Positions 1-9,747 of a stretch of 42,748 nt of DNA are shown here, piece after piece. Location of the stretch: assembly GCA_020440825.1 (NCBI GenBank), contig JAGRNJ010000026.1:1-42748 (forward strand), given 5' to 3'. Made by a program: the position numbers and the translations under genes. Origin of the DNA: Leptospiraceae bacterium. GTDB taxonomy: Bacteria > Spirochaetota > Leptospiria > Turneriellales > Turneriellaceae. Positions within the stretch are counted from its first letter, which is position 1. Each line of letters opens with the position of its first letter. The notes beneath the pieces are model-generated. The model worked only from the letters and a program-made list of their open reading frames with translations. It did not search any database and was not told where the DNA came from.

Positions 1-560
1 GCAACCTTTGTATTAAATTTCCCTGGCCATCTATAATGCGCACTGTTTTCAATGACGATCAAAGATTTTTTCAAACCTATTTCTCAGCATTTAAAGGCTA
101 TTATTTTACCGGTGATGGCTGCAAGAGAGATGCCGATGGCTACTACTGGATAACCGGTCGAGTTGATGATGTTATCAATGTTTCTGGACACCGACTGGGA
201 ACTGCAGAAGTAGAGTCTGCGCTGGTACTGCATGAAAAGGTAGCCGAAGCGGCAGTTGTAGGCTATCCACATGAGATTAAAGGCCAGGGGATCTATGCTT
301 ATGTGACGTTAAACGCCGGAATTGAGCCGGGTGTAAATTTAAAAGAAGAATTGATTGCCCTGGTAGCCAAGGAGATCTCGGCCATCGCAAAACCAGATGT
401 CATTCAGTTTTCCCCTGCCTTACCAAAAACTCGCAGTGGAAAAATAATGCGACGAATTTTAAGAAAAATTGCAGCTGGTGAGATTGATACCCTTGGTGAT
501 ACAACTACCCTGGCAGATCCATCGGTTGTTGAAACTCTGGTGAAAGAAAGGGTAAGATGA
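1..560 (+). CDS. acs: Acetyl-CoA synthetase, C-terminal part (cut by window edge)
   Basis: AMP-forming acetate:CoA ligase, which makes acetyl-CoA from acetate, ATP and CoA. The reading frame is open from base 3 with acs-like residues before the first ATG at 36, so the gene starts outside the window and that ATG is internal. The visible part is the mobile C-terminal domain: [17 protein letters not shown] carries the hinge aspartate and conserved arginine, and [11 protein letters not shown] carries the catalytic lysine that is acetylated in this family. It ends with the usual [13 protein letters not shown]. The stop codon overlaps the next gene by 4 bp (ATGA), so the two are probably co-translated. 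In an organism with malate synthase nearby, acetate activation would fit growth on C2 compounds. Confidence 0.97.
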   Translation, partial: NLCIKFPWPSIMRTVFNDDQRFFQTYFSAFKGYYFTGDGCKRDADGYYWITGRVDDVINVSGHRLGTAEVESALVLHEKVAEAAVVGYPHEIKGQGIYAYVTLNAGIEPGVNLKEELIALVAKEISAIAKPDVIQFSPALPKTRSGKIMRRILRKIAAGEIDTLGDTTTLADPSVVETLVKERVR

Positions 561-1381
561 TCGACTATTCTGGAAAAAATATACTTATTACGGGCGGCTC
601 TAAAGGAATTGGCAGAGCAATATCTTTGCAACTGGCAGAAGCTGGGGCAAACCTGATGATTGTAGCTCGCGATTTAAAAGCTCTCAAAGAAGTAATTAAT
701 GAAATAAAAGAGCTGAAAGCAGGGAAGGTAGCCTATTATTCAGCAGATGTTACCAATAAAGGGCAGATCAAGAAAGCAGTGCAGGAAACCTTAAAACAAT
801 TCGGAAAAATCGACGGGGTAATTCACAACGCCGGCTTTGCGAGACCTGATTACTTCGAAAATTTGTCCCTGGAAATATTTGAAAAACATGTCAATGTTGA
901 TTACATGGGGGCAATCAACGTTCTACAGGCCGCCTTTCCATATCTTTCAAATGGAGCATTTATCAGTGTTACTTCCTCTGTTGTCGGATATATGGGGGTT
1001 TTTGGCTATACTGCCTATGCCGGCCCTAAATTTGCCCTGATCGGCTTTGCCCAAAGTCTGCGCCAGGAATTGAAACCCAAAGGAATTTCGATTTCTGTAC
1101 TTTGCCCTCCCGATACTCATACCCCAGGTTATGAACAGGAAAATGAAACAAAACCATTTGAAACTGCTGCACTTTCAGAAGGGGCGAGCCTTATGCAACC
1201 TGAACAGGTCGCAAAAGTTTTTTTAAAAGGACTGCAAAGACGTCGTTTTATGATTCTTTGCAATTTTGAATCAAAATTGTTCTATCGGCTCCAGGGCTGG
1301 TTTCCGGGTCTTGTGAGAATTGTCATGGACTCAATGATCTCGAAAGCTCAAAAAAAGAAAATATTGAAAAAAAAAGATTAG
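557..1381 (+). CDS. SDR oxidoreductase, 3-ketodihydrosphingosine reductase-like
   Basis: Short-chain dehydrogenase of 274 residues. Residues 12-19 (TGGSKGIG) form the NADP(H)-binding glycine motif, NAG near residue 90 is the second SDR motif, and a serine pair followed by YAGPK gives the Ser-Tyr-Lys catalytic set. The segment [18 protein letters not shown] closely matches the signature after the active site in 3-ketodihydrosphingosine reductases (human KDSR, yeast Tsc10). That family reduces 3-ketosphinganine to sphinganine. The C-terminus is basic and may be membrane-associated. It starts inside the acs stop codon, with a purine-rich AAAGGG as ribosome site. No serine palmitoyltransferase is visible here. 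A generic acyl-lipid SDR remains possible, but a ceramide-desaturase-like gene at 37.6-38.8 kb supports the sphingoid reading. Confidence 0.8.
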   Translation: MIDYSGKNILITGGSKGIGRAISLQLAEAGANLMIVARDLKALKEVINEIKELKAGKVAYYSADVTNKGQIKKAVQETLKQFGKIDGVIHNAGFARPDYFENLSLEIFEKHVNVDYMGAINVLQAAFPYLSNGAFISVTSSVVGYMGVFGYTAYAGPKFALIGFAQSLRQELKPKGISISVLCPPDTHTPGYEQENETKPFETAALSEGASLMQPEQVAKVFLKGLQRRRFMILCNFESKLFYRLQGWFPGLVRIVMDSMISKAQKKKILKKKD

Positions 1382-1416
1382 AGAATCTTTGAAAATCTGC
1401 CGTCTATATAGACAGG

Positions 1417-2685
1417 GTGAAAAAGATTTTCATACTATCTGTTATACTGGGTTTAGCGTTGTCGATTTCGGCAGAGCAAGATGCCCCTATCCCGGAAAAT
1501 ACTTCGGTTTTTGAAGAGACCAAAGATAAAGTCTTTCGTTGGAAATTTGAACCGGGTGATGTTTTGGAGCTTAGAAAGGTCGGAGACCAGACCGTTAAAT
1601 TTCAAGGGTCATCCATTAAAAGAAAAGTGTACCACCGCGTGCTTCTCGAGAACACAGAAGTATCGCCTAAAAAAGGTTTTCTGCTAGAGGGGTCGTTCTC
1701 TACCAGCATTAAGCCGAATGAAAAAAGAATCCCATATGAAGAGACAGAGTTTCATAAAGGTTCATTTTATCTGAATCCACGTGGGGTCTATGAGGTCTTT
1801 CCTGATAGTTTCATGCCCAACATTCGCAGTGTACCCAGTTTTCCTGAGGGAGTCGATCCGGCTGGTTCAGGAGCCAATAAAATGCTGCCCGGTTATCGCT
1901 GGAAAATGTCTGGCGAAGAAGCAATGAAAGACCGGCTTATCATCAAAATTCCCTTTGAAGTTCAGTATGAATACAGAGGCATCGAAGCTTTCAGAACAGA
2001 GGGTGTGAATCGGCAATTCCATCGTTTTACCTCAAGCTATCAAATCAATTATGAGTCAGAAGACACCCTGCAGAGAGAATTGCCTGTTAGAATGTTTGGC
2101 TATGTAAACGCTAACTGGCTTTGGGATGCAGAGGCAGGGATTCCCTATGTAGCGACCGAAGAATACAATGTGATTCTTGTCTACGCGGGTGGAGAAAACC
2201 GCGAGTTTACCATCCGCACCACCAGTTTCTACCGAAAAATCAAACCGATGAATACTACAGAACGAAAATCAACGGTGGCAAATTTGAAAGAAAGCCTGCA
2301 AGGCGATGAATCTATCAAAGTTACCGAAGAAGAACGCGGTATCACAATTGAAATACCCGACATCTTGTTTTCGGTAAATTCCAGCGAATTGAATTCCCGC
2401 AGCCGAGACATTATTGAAAAAATTGCAGATGGACTACCTGCTAAATTTTCCCGTACCCTATTGATTCGCGGTCATACCGATAGCACGGGCAGAGAGGAAT
2501 TCAATAAAAGTTTATCTCTTGAACGAGCAAAATCTGTCGCCACCGTCTTAATGGAGAAAGCTGAACTTAACCCCGAATTGATCAGCTATGAAGGTCGGGG
2601 GTCAGCCGAGCCGGCCGATTCAAACCAGACCGCCGAAGGTCGGGCTAGAAATCGTCGGGTCGAGATTGTGATTTTGTATAAATAA
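1417..2685 (+). CDS. OmpA-domain exported protein
   Basis: Protein of 422 residues with a signal peptide (about 1-19, cleavage near SISA), a long N-terminal domain I do not recognise, and a C-terminal OmpA/MotB-like domain from about residue 305 to 420. That domain shows GHTDSTG, SLERAKSVATVL and the closing RARNRRVEI, the residues that hold diaminopimelate in peptidoglycan. It likely sits in the outer membrane or periplasm and tethers it to the cell wall. The start is GTG at 1417: the next ATGs lie inside the mature protein and the signal peptide begins right at this codon. It follows the SDR by 35 bp on the same strand and may be in the same transcript. Confidence 0.9.
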   Translation: MKKIFILSVILGLALSISAEQDAPIPENTSVFEETKDKVFRWKFEPGDVLELRKVGDQTVKFQGSSIKRKVYHRVLLENTEVSPKKGFLLEGSFSTSIKPNEKRIPYEETEFHKGSFYLNPRGVYEVFPDSFMPNIRSVPSFPEGVDPAGSGANKMLPGYRWKMSGEEAMKDRLIIKIPFEVQYEYRGIEAFRTEGVNRQFHRFTSSYQINYESEDTLQRELPVRMFGYVNANWLWDAEAGIPYVATEEYNVILVYAGGENREFTIRTTSFYRKIKPMNTTERKSTVANLKESLQGDESIKVTEEERGITIEIPDILFSVNSSELNSRSRDIIEKIADGLPAKFSRTLLIRGHTDSTGREEFNKSLSLERAKSVATVLMEKAELNPELISYEGRGSAEPADSNQTAEGRARNRRVEIVILYK

Positions 2686-2701
2686 TAAAGAGCGAAAGTT
2701 A

Positions 2702-2905
2702 TCAGGCTTTCATTTTATATTTTTTCTTGAATTTATCTACACGACCAGCAGTATCTACCAGTTTCTGCTTACCGGTATAGAAAGGATGGCATGATGAGCA
2801 GATTTCTACCTGCAAGTCAGTTGAAGTTGACCGTGTCTTGTATTCAGCACCACAGGCACATTTGATGGTAGTTTCCTGATAATTTGGATGTATTTCTGCT
2901 TTCAT
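2702..2905 (-). CDS. rpmE: 50S ribosomal protein L31, zinc-binding form
   Basis: Ribosomal protein L31 of 67 residues, part of the central protuberance of the large subunit. It begins [10 protein letters not shown] and has cysteines 16, 18, 36 and 39 (CACG and [12 protein letters not shown]), the zinc-binding or C+ pattern. The frame is open further upstream, but the start at 2905 is chosen because it aligns with family length and is preceded by CAGGAAA at good spacing. It converges with the OmpA gene, 16 bp apart. Zinc-free paralogues that replace it under zinc starvation are not seen here. Confidence 0.97.
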   Translation of the reverse strand: MKAEIHPNYQETTIKCACGAEYKTRSTSTDLQVEICSSCHPFYTGKQKLVDTAGRVDKFKKKYKMKA

Positions 2906-3061
2906 GTTAGTTTCCTGAGTAGCACAATATGTAAAAAAAGACATACCGTCAACAAATTTTGAACATACTTGAACCAAAAGCTAAGCACCGGGAATTAAAG
3001 CGATAAAAATCTGAGTTATAGCTATTCAACTTTTTTTGATTTTAAAGGGCAGATAAAAGAA

Positions 3062-3100
3062 GATTATTGACGAATTATCCGATAATATCATGATAACACC
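3062..3100 (+). promoter_or_regulatory. Possible promoter/operator of the P83/100 gene
   Basis: TTGACG (3067-3072) resembles a -35 box. It is followed by the palindrome ATTATCCGATAAT (3074-3086) and AT-rich sequence that could hold a -10 box before the ATG at 3113. The spacing to any single -10 candidate is not ideal, so this is a weak call made by eye. Confidence 0.3.
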
Positions 3101-3112
3101 CCCGAGGATACT

Positions 3113-4831
3113 ATGAACCTGAAAAAACTGAATTATTCAATAACTTTGCTGATTCTGCTGAATCTGACGACTTTTTCACTCTGGTCGGTCAAGATTGACG
3201 AAGAAGAATTAAAAAAGGTCAGTGAAAAAATTGAATTTAGAAATAATAAACAAATTCCTGGCAAAGGGGATAGTCTCAAAGAGATACGCAACATTGGTCG
3301 TATCATGTCAAAAGGTATAGAACAGAACCAGTCACAAGGGAAATATGGTGCAAAGTACCGTTTATTGCGAGCCCTTGACACTGAAAGCCCGAAGCTTTCG
3401 GCTGACATTTTTATTATTGAGAGAACAGCCAGAGTCGACCACATCGATAACGTGCGTCGCATTCTCTCTTCCTATATTCAATCATCTTATAAATATGACA
3501 AATCAGATGCAGACACTTTAGCTTTATTTGCAACATATTACAATGCGGTCTACCGTTCAGATTTAGAGTATTTTAAGACTACCTATCATGATGGGGTCAC
3601 AAAAAATCTTTCTGCAGCCAATGCCGGTATTGCGAAAGATTATCGTGAGTGGCCGGGCAAGACCAGAATGATTATCCCCATTGAAAATGGCCGTGTCAGC
3701 ACTGAAACAGTTGGTGATAAAAAAGTAAAAGAAGAACTGAAAAAACAGCCAGATAAAGGAATTCCTGAACGTGAAAAACTCGTAAAAATAGAGAAAAAAG
3801 ACCAGGAAAAAGAAAAAACTGCGATTAAAGAAGAGAAGAAAAAAGTAGAAGAAAAGAAAGAAGAAATTCGTAAAAAAGAAGATGATTTGACAAAGAAAAA
3901 AGAAGAATCAGATAAAAAAGCAGAAGAAATTAAACGCAAAGAAGAAGAATTAGCTCGCAAGAAAAAAGATGCTGAGCAGGAAAAAGATCCTGTAAAGAAA
4001 AAAGAAAAAGAAGAAGAAGTAAAAAAACGCGAAGAAGAACTGGCTAAAGAGAAAGAAAAGAAAAAACAGGAAGATGAAGCAGCAGAAAAAGAACGTAAAA
4101 AACTGGAAGATGAAAAAAAAGAAGCTGAGAAAAAAGAAGCTGAACTGAAAAAGCGAGAAGAAGATGCGAAAAAAGATGCTGAGCGCCTGAAAAAAGAAGA
4201 AGAAGAACTTCGTAAAGACAAAGATCCGGAAGCTTATCGTGAAGAACTGGAACGTCGTGAACGCGAGCTCAAAAAACGTGAAGAAGATCTGGCCAAAAAC
4301 CCGAAACAGAAGAACGTCTTTGATAATAAGATCTACTATCTCAAAACGATTGAATATACTGCCGGTGGTAAATACAAAAATAATATGATGATCATTGATC
4401 CGGCTACCAAGAAAGTAGAGTTGATCTCTCCCTATAGAAACATCAGTGGTAGAAAATTTGATACCTATGCCAACGGGGTTGTGGTCATCGGCCAGGAAGG
4501 AAAGCGGGGCTTTGTTGCCGATGCGAATTACCTGGTACTGCTTGATCTGGAAACTTTAGAGCCGGTACATATCAGTGAAGACAATGTTTTCTGGAGAAGT
4601 TTTATTGAAATTCGCGACGACTTCATTTTCGCGATTATTCGTGAAAACAATGAATTCTATCTTGCAAAGTTTGATAAAACAATGAGCAGGGTAGCCCGCT
4701 CAGAGACTCCGGTTCATGAAGATACGTTTATCTCGTTCTTCAATGATGATGTTTTTGTGAATAATAAACAGAAAGAAGTTGTGATTCTCAACAAAAGCGA
4801 TCTGAAGCAAAGTGGCACAATTAAACCGTAG
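3113..4831 (+). CDS. P83/100 antigen family protein
   Basis: Exported protein of 572 residues homologous to the spirochaetal P83/100 antigen (Borrelia p83/100, Treponema Tp0486 type). A signal peptide (about 1-25) is followed by the conserved N-terminal domain. It contains the family hallmark running from residues LALFATYYNAVYR to NAGIAKDYREWPGKT. Residues about 205-395 are almost entirely Lys/Glu/Asp in heptad-like arrays and should form a long charged coiled coil. The C-terminal 170 residues look globular, with repeated beta-rich segments. The molecular role of the family is unknown; in Borrelia it is a diagnostic antigen. It is the strongest taxonomic marker in the window. It stands alone, with L31 diverging upstream and a long gap downstream. 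Confidence 0.92.
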   Translation: MNLKKLNYSITLLILLNLTTFSLWSVKIDEEELKKVSEKIEFRNNKQIPGKGDSLKEIRNIGRIMSKGIEQNQSQGKYGAKYRLLRALDTESPKLSADIFIIERTARVDHIDNVRRILSSYIQSSYKYDKSDADTLALFATYYNAVYRSDLEYFKTTYHDGVTKNLSAANAGIAKDYREWPGKTRMIIPIENGRVSTETVGDKKVKEELKKQPDKGIPEREKLVKIEKKDQEKEKTAIKEEKKKVEEKKEEIRKKEDDLTKKKEESDKKAEEIKRKEEELARKKKDAEQEKDPVKKKEKEEEVKKREEELAKEKEKKKQEDEAAEKERKKLEDEKKEAEKKEAELKKREEDAKKDAERLKKEEEELRKDKDPEAYREELERRERELKKREEDLAKNPKQKNVFDNKIYYLKTIEYTAGGKYKNNMMIIDPATKKVELISPYRNISGRKFDTYANGVVVIGQEGKRGFVADANYLVLLDLETLEPVHISEDNVFWRSFIEIRDDFIFAIIRENNEFYLAKFDKTMSRVARSETPVHEDTFISFFNDDVFVNNKQKEVVILNKSDLKQSGTIKP

Positions 4832-5180
4832 CCCGGAATTTTATAGTCACCGGTCAGTTAAGGTCAGCTAAAAAAAATAGATTTTCCTGGCCGTTTGCAC
4901 GATCAATCTTAGCAGTTACTTTTTCAACAATGTGACTGCTAAGCGTGCCCTAAATTAAATTCCCTTGTCTCGAATTTACTGAACAGGCTTATCTTGGCTT
5001 TTCTACCATACGATTTCTAAACTTGACTTTTTGTTCAGAAAGCCGCACAACATCATTTTATCTGTTTATGGCAAGAGTCGTCAAAGTGTATTTTTGCAAT
5101 GCTGTTTTCCTGTAGGTGAATTTCAAGGTTTGAAACGTTAGACAGAAAATAACACTGGCAGATTAGGTGATCATCAAAAG
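4832..5180. other. Intergenic gap of 349 bp between two 3' ends
   Basis: No convincing gene is seen on either strand. The gap lies between the 3' ends of the convergent P83/100 and CapA-like genes, so it should hold their terminators. The only clear structure is the inverted repeat at 4897-4948, listed separately. No T-tract follows it. Confidence 0.6.
4897..4948. repeat. Long inverted repeat / hairpin between convergent genes
   Basis: CTTAGCAGTTAC (4908-4919) pairs with GTGACTGCTAAG (4932-4943) with one G:T-type mismatch across a 12-nt loop. An outer GCACG (4897-4901) pairs with CGTGC (4944-4948), leaving a one-sided bulge of six bases. It would fold in either transcript and may act as a bidirectional transcript-end or RNA-stabilising structure. 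It lacks the T-tract of an intrinsic terminator. Confidence 0.5.
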
Positions 5181-6332
5181 TCAAGAATCGGTGTTCTTTG
5201 CTTTTGCCTCTGCAGCCTGTCGAGACTTTGTTAAATGCTTATTCATCTGACGGGCAAATTCAACCATTTTGGAGTCCAGTTTTTTGATTTCCTTTGCCGT
5301 GAGAGAATCCATGTTCGGAACAGGTTGAGCCAGATGACGCATCTTTTTACCTTCATACTTCACATCTACCCAGACCAGATTGTCTGAAACCCGGGAAATA
5401 AATGCGGGCTCATCATCTATTTTTTCGAGCTCCAGATGTAAAATCAGGCCCCCTCTGGTCAACAGTTGCTTTTGCCCAGATATAAAATTTCCCAAAGACC
5501 ATGCGATAAATTTCCGGGGATGTACTTTCTCGGCATCGGGTTGTACAAATTCATAGGGTTGAATATAGTGCGGATGGCTTCCGATGATTATATCTGCCCC
5601 CGCGTCAAAGGCAATCTTGGCCATCTTTTTCTGAAATTCATTTGGCTGCAGTTTGTACTCATCACCGAAATGATATAGTACAATTATGAAATCAGGGTTT
5701 CCTGTTTTTGCAAATTGAATATCTGATTCAATCTGTGCTGTATCTTTCGTCATATTGACTTTCACAGCCGGCGGAACCGGAATTTCATTCGTTCCATACG
5801 TATAGTTCAAAAAGGCAAGTTTAAATCCTTTGATTTCATGAAATAAAACCTTGTTTTTTTCATATTCTTCTATCGATCGAAAAGTACCCGTCTGTAATAA
5901 ACCGGCTTCCCGTATTTTATCAATTGTTCGAATCAGGGCGTTCGCCCCTTTATCCATGCTGTGATTGTTTGCAGTAACCAACATATCAAAACCCGCATTT
6001 TTTACTGCATCGAGATAGCTGTCAGGCACTCCAAATTGGGGATACCCTGAATAATTTTTTCCCGGTAAGGTTGTTTCCAGGTTCCCGATAGTAAAATCGG
6101 CAGCAGAGAGAACTGAAGTTACCTGTGCAAAAGACGGTTCAAAGTTATAACACTTGCATTTTTTATCATAAGCACCGTCTATCTGGGTTATGTGGGACAT
6201 CAAGTCGCCTACAAAAGTAAGGCTTAGTTTTTTTGATTCTGCACGACACTGGAAAATCGCGCCGGCCATTAAAAAGAATATTACAGATCGAAGACTGTGA
6301 TTTTGATAAATTCTCGGTACTCTGAATCTCAT
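5181..6332 (-). CDS. CapA/PgsA-type metallophosphatase-fold protein
   Basis: Protein of 383 residues of the CapA family (PGA_cap domain), named after capsule poly-gamma-glutamate synthesis. Members have a calcineurin-like metallophosphatase fold but many have no proven substrate. Family motifs are seen in order: LTFVGDLMSH, FTIGNLETTL, LVTANNHSMDKG, VLYHFGDEY and IIGSHPHYIQPYE. The N-terminus (RSVIFFLMAGAIFQCRA) is a signal peptide or anchor; its cysteine is preceded by Gln, which is unusual for a lipobox. It lies 23 bp after the FapA-family gene on the same strand and is probably co-transcribed. No capB, capC or pgsE partners are nearby, so a poly-gamma-glutamate role is not supported by context. 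Confidence 0.88.
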   Translation of the reverse strand: MRFRVPRIYQNHSLRSVIFFLMAGAIFQCRAESKKLSLTFVGDLMSHITQIDGAYDKKCKCYNFEPSFAQVTSVLSAADFTIGNLETTLPGKNYSGYPQFGVPDSYLDAVKNAGFDMLVTANNHSMDKGANALIRTIDKIREAGLLQTGTFRSIEEYEKNKVLFHEIKGFKLAFLNYTYGTNEIPVPPAVKVNMTKDTAQIESDIQFAKTGNPDFIIVLYHFGDEYKLQPNEFQKKMAKIAFDAGADIIIGSHPHYIQPYEFVQPDAEKVHPRKFIAWSLGNFISGQKQLLTRGGLILHLELEKIDDEPAFISRVSDNLVWVDVKYEGKKMRHLAQPVPNMDSLTAKEIKKLDSKMVEFARQMNKHLTKSRQAAEAKAKNTDS

Positions 6333-6355
6333 GGGGCAGAATCTAAAAAAGGATA

Positions 6356-8002
6356 TTACTCGACAATGTCTTTATGCACCTTGATATAGGCAGATTCGGG
6401 ATCGACCTTGCTTCGTTTTTCAACCCCGGGATACGCTGTCTTCTGAATTATAATTTCAGGTTTCGCAGAAAAAACCGGACCTCGTCGTTGTAAAGAAAGT
6501 TTGTTTGCTTCAAAATTCTTCACTTTCTGGTTTAATGCTGCGATCAATTTTAAGATCTGTACTCCTGTTTGTTTCTCCTGGCCCTGGTAAACTTCAAGAT
6601 AGTGTTTAGGATTCTGTAGAAATTTTCTGCCAAACATCTTTGTCAGATATTCGATTGCCTTTCGGCGTTTTTCTTTAGTTTCATCAATTTCTTTGTCAAA
6701 TGCATTCAGTTCCTGTTCAAAAACAGGATCAAAACCAACCTCGAGAATAGTCGGCACGCCCGAAGCAGAACCTGCGATTCTGCATTCTATTTTTTCTTTA
6801 GCCTTTAGATGGCCGCCTATTATCTGCCCGCTTTCCTGTTTACAAATAATTTTACCACCGCATTCGATATTGCTCTGATAAATTGAATCTCTAACTAAAA
6901 TGTCTTCTGCAGCACTGATATTGGCATTGCGCAAATAAAGAGTCTCAATGCGTCCCCCCGATTTTATCTTAATCTCAGGTTTGCCAATGATTCCGCCTAT
7001 TACGATCAGGTTTCCGCCGGCACTGAGATGTGAACGTTCGGCAAGTCCCAGAATTCTTAAACTCCCGCCAGCCTCAACAATAAACCCGGGAGGAACCGAA
7101 CCGGAAATCTCAACATTACCGTTAAATCGAATGTTGCCGATATTCAAGTCAAGATCAGATTTTATATAAAGAGTCTCGTCAACATAGACAATTGAGTTTG
7201 TCTCGACTAACACCCCGTCGATTTCAGCGAGAACTACATTTTCATACTGTTTATCGAGAGAGAGATTTTTTCCCATTTTGGGGCCGCGCGTTGAAAAAAC
7301 AGCCTGAATAGTATTGCCGTAAACTGTGTATCCGTCACTTTTATTCTGGGCTTTAACGAGAATGCCGATTTGCTGTGATTTTTTTACGTTGAGAAACATT
7401 TCCCGCTCACGAAAATCCATCCGCCCATCTTCTTTTATTTTTCCTGAATTAATCTGTTTTTCATGAACCAGGCGAACATATTCCGGCCAGCCATTCTGGG
7501 CCGGTCTTCCTCGTGCAATTTGAATTCTATCGGTGTGTCGACTCTTTGCTTTGGCGACTTCTTCCTGCAGTTCCTGTTCTGTTATCACATCCATGAACTG
7601 ATTGGCATGAATGACAGCGCGAATCATTTCAATAGAGGGAAATTTGTCATCAGGAAATTCGGCAGAATAAAGCCAGGCAGCGGTTTTATCAGTTGAGATT
7701 ATGACCGGTGAAATTACAGTTAGTTTTTTATTTATCAACCCTGCATAACCAAAAATTTTTGCTTTCCAGATATGGTTGTGAGAATCATAATAAACAGTCT
7801 TATCGTCATAATTCAAATTGGTTTCATTCTTCTTGAGTAGAATCTGCTTTTCAGGAAATTTATTTTCACTGCTTGCCGCGAGCCAGTCTGCCGGGAATAC
7901 CAGATTTCCCGGTTCGGGAATCAGTATGGTCTCTTCCATATTGCCAAAAGAGAAGTGAAAAGGTCTATCTTCAACGGGATGAATAAAATAATTGATTTCC
8001 AT
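6356..8002 (-). CDS. FapA (DUF342) family protein
   Basis: Protein of 548 residues with a FapA/DUF342 domain. The central part (about residues 200-410) holds repeated short beta-strand turns such as GNVEISGSVPPGF, AGGSLRILG, SAGGNLIVIGGIIG and CGGKIICKQESGQIIGGHLKAKE, typical of the beta-helix in this family. The C-terminal segment (about 420-500) looks helical and coiled. The family includes a Vibrio protein tied to polar flagellar placement, and it is common in spirochaetes and Firmicutes. No flagellar gene is adjacent here: upstream is sthA (3-bp gap) and downstream the CapA-like gene. The role is therefore unassigned. Confidence 0.85.
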   Translation of the reverse strand: MEINYFIHPVEDRPFHFSFGNMEETILIPEPGNLVFPADWLAASSENKFPEKQILLKKNETNLNYDDKTVYYDSHNHIWKAKIFGYAGLINKKLTVISPVIISTDKTAAWLYSAEFPDDKFPSIEMIRAVIHANQFMDVITEQELQEEVAKAKSRHTDRIQIARGRPAQNGWPEYVRLVHEKQINSGKIKEDGRMDFREREMFLNVKKSQQIGILVKAQNKSDGYTVYGNTIQAVFSTRGPKMGKNLSLDKQYENVVLAEIDGVLVETNSIVYVDETLYIKSDLDLNIGNIRFNGNVEISGSVPPGFIVEAGGSLRILGLAERSHLSAGGNLIVIGGIIGKPEIKIKSGGRIETLYLRNANISAAEDILVRDSIYQSNIECGGKIICKQESGQIIGGHLKAKEKIECRIAGSASGVPTILEVGFDPVFEQELNAFDKEIDETKEKRRKAIEYLTKMFGRKFLQNPKHYLEVYQGQEKQTGVQILKLIAALNQKVKNFEANKLSLQRRGPVFSAKPEIIIQKTAYPGVEKRSKVDPESAYIKVHKDIVE

Positions 8003-8005
8003 TTT

Positions 8006-9400
8006 CTAGTCCAGCCGGTTAATACCATTGAGAGCCGCTACCCGGTATGCCTCTGCCATTGTGGGATAGTTAAAAACGGTTTCGGTGAAATAGCGAATTG
8101 TATTTTGATCATCTTTTCTATTCATGATTGCCTGCCCAATATGAATAATTTCAGCCGCTGAGTGGCCAAAACAATGAATTCCCAGAATCTGCAGAGTTTC
8201 ACGGTGAAACAGAATTTTAAGCATGCCCACAGTTACCCCTGCAATCTGTGCCCGTGCCAGATTTCGAAATGCTGCATGACCAACTTCATAAGGAACTTTC
8301 TCGGCAGTCAGTTCTTTTTCTGTTTTCCCTAATGAACTTATTTCGGGACTTGTATAGATACCAGTGGGGATGGCCTGCAGCATCGATGCAGGTACCTTCT
8401 CACCCAGCAGACTGGCAGCTGCATACCGGCCCTGATTGTATGCCGCACTTGCAAGCGAAGGAGGGCCAATGACATCGCCGGCCGCGTAGATGTGATTCTG
8501 CTCGGTTTTAAGATCTGCATTTACGGGAATCTGCCCCCTTGAATTGGCTTGCAGGCCTACTGCTGAAAGATTCAGAGAATCTGTATTCCCAGATCTGCCA
8601 TTTGCCCAGAGCAGTGCCTCTGTTCGAATTTTTTTACCTGATTTTAATTGTACAATTATATGATCATCATGCAATTCAATCTTTTCGAAATCTTCACCAT
8701 GCCTTAAGATGACCCCCTGGTCACGAAGGTGATAGGCTAATGCATCGGTTATTTCATCATCCAGAAATTCAAGAAGTCTCTCACGGGTATTGATCAGATT
8801 TATTTTAATATCCAGACCGCGAAAGATGGATGCATATTCGCAGCCGATTACCCCCGCACCGAAGATACTCATAGAACGCGGGGTAAACTTCATCTGCAGA
8901 ACACTGTTCGAATCTAATATGCGAGGGTGTGAAAAGTCTAACCCCGGAGGATGATAGGGTCTTGAACCTGTGGCAATAATGAAACCAGCTGCAGTAATTT
9001 CAGAAGCACCAAATTCTTCTGATTCTACTTTCACGGTATGGGCGTCGACAAAACTCGCGGTTCCATGCAGAACCGGGACGCTGTTTCTGTCATAGAACCC
9101 ACGTCGCAGTTTTACCTGGCTGCGGATAATAGAGTCAGCAAGTTTCAACATGGCCGGCAAGTCTGCATTGCCAACTCTCGCAAAATTCTGAATAACCGGG
9201 TTACTCTTTAGCTCGGTGTAATGGGTAATGCACTGACGAAGAGCTTTGCTGGGAATTGTTCCTCCGTGGGTACAATCTCCGCCTACCTGCAGGCCTTGTT
9301 CTATGATGGCAACCTTGCGACCAGATTTAACTGCCTGCATGGCAGCCCCTTCACCGGCAGGACCACTGCCTATTACCAGAATATCATAGTCGAAGTCCAT
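8006..9400 (-). CDS. sthA: Soluble pyridine nucleotide transhydrogenase
   Basis: FAD-dependent Si-specific NAD(P)+ transhydrogenase of 464 residues, which interconverts NADPH and NADH in the cytoplasm. FAD-binding [12 protein letters not shown] lies at residues 9-20 and the NAD-binding [14 protein letters not shown] in the middle. The active-site region reads [13 protein letters not shown]: Cys43 is kept but the partner position 48 is Thr. This loss of the redox disulphide is the hallmark that separates SthA from dihydrolipoamide dehydrogenase. The dimerisation domain (about 345-464) ends the protein with the family length. It is the first gene of a minus-strand run sthA, fapA, capA. A role in draining excess NADPH is known for E. 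coli SthA. Confidence 0.95.
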   Translation of the reverse strand: MDFDYDILVIGSGPAGEGAAMQAVKSGRKVAIIEQGLQVGGDCTHGGTIPSKALRQCITHYTELKSNPVIQNFARVGNADLPAMLKLADSIIRSQVKLRRGFYDRNSVPVLHGTASFVDAHTVKVESEEFGASEITAAGFIIATGSRPYHPPGLDFSHPRILDSNSVLQMKFTPRSMSIFGAGVIGCEYASIFRGLDIKINLINTRERLLEFLDDEITDALAYHLRDQGVILRHGEDFEKIELHDDHIIVQLKSGKKIRTEALLWANGRSGNTDSLNLSAVGLQANSRGQIPVNADLKTEQNHIYAAGDVIGPPSLASAAYNQGRYAAASLLGEKVPASMLQAIPTGIYTSPEISSLGKTEKELTAEKVPYEVGHAAFRNLARAQIAGVTVGMLKILFHRETLQILGIHCFGHSAAEIIHIGQAIMNRKDDQNTIRYFTETVFNYPTMAEAYRVAALNGINRLD

Positions 9401-9507
9401 TTCTGAATCTTTTTTCTGTCCTTTCTGCTTGGCAAGTATTAAAATAGTGTAAGCACTCCGATTGTAAATTCTGTTTACAGCGAGTGTTTATTGCAAGGTA
9501 GTGTGGA

Positions 9508-9747
9508 ATGTACAAATATTTGAAGTCTGGCCAGGTTGTTCCCGGCAAAGGAACAGCTTGGATGCTGTATGAAATCGAAGGGGAAGATACAATTGTTCGT
9601 ATGCTGACCCATATTCCTGAGAATAATGAAATAAAGCTTTACCCGAATCCCAAAATGAAAAAATTATTTCAACCTGAACGCCTCGAAGAGTCTAACAAAG
9701 ACGAGTTTGAATATATCTGGGGCAGTGGCGAATCCGGTTCGAAATGA
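9508..9747 (+). CDS. Small conserved-looking protein of unknown function
   Basis: Protein of 79 residues that I do not recognise. It has no signal peptide or membrane segment and is acidic towards the C-terminus. It looks like a compact beta-rich fold with an amphipathic tail (LYPNPKMKKLFQPERLEE). The stop codon overlaps the start of the EVE-domain gene by 4 bp, so translational coupling is likely. Coding status is supported by that coupling and by normal codon use. Confidence 0.7.
   Translation: MYKYLKSGQVVPGKGTAWMLYEIEGEDTIVRMLTHIPENNEIKLYPNPKMKKLFQPERLEESNKDEFEYIWGSGESGSK

Noticed and set aside
36..560. Acs start at the ATG at 36
   Set aside because: The frame stays open with acs-like residues to the window edge and the domain begins mid-protein, so this ATG is internal.
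3640..4221. Long serine/phenylalanine-rich ORF on the minus strand
   Set aside because: It is the antisense shadow of the Lys/Glu repeat of the P83/100 gene; the repeat codons GAA and AAA read backwards give Phe, Ser and Leu.
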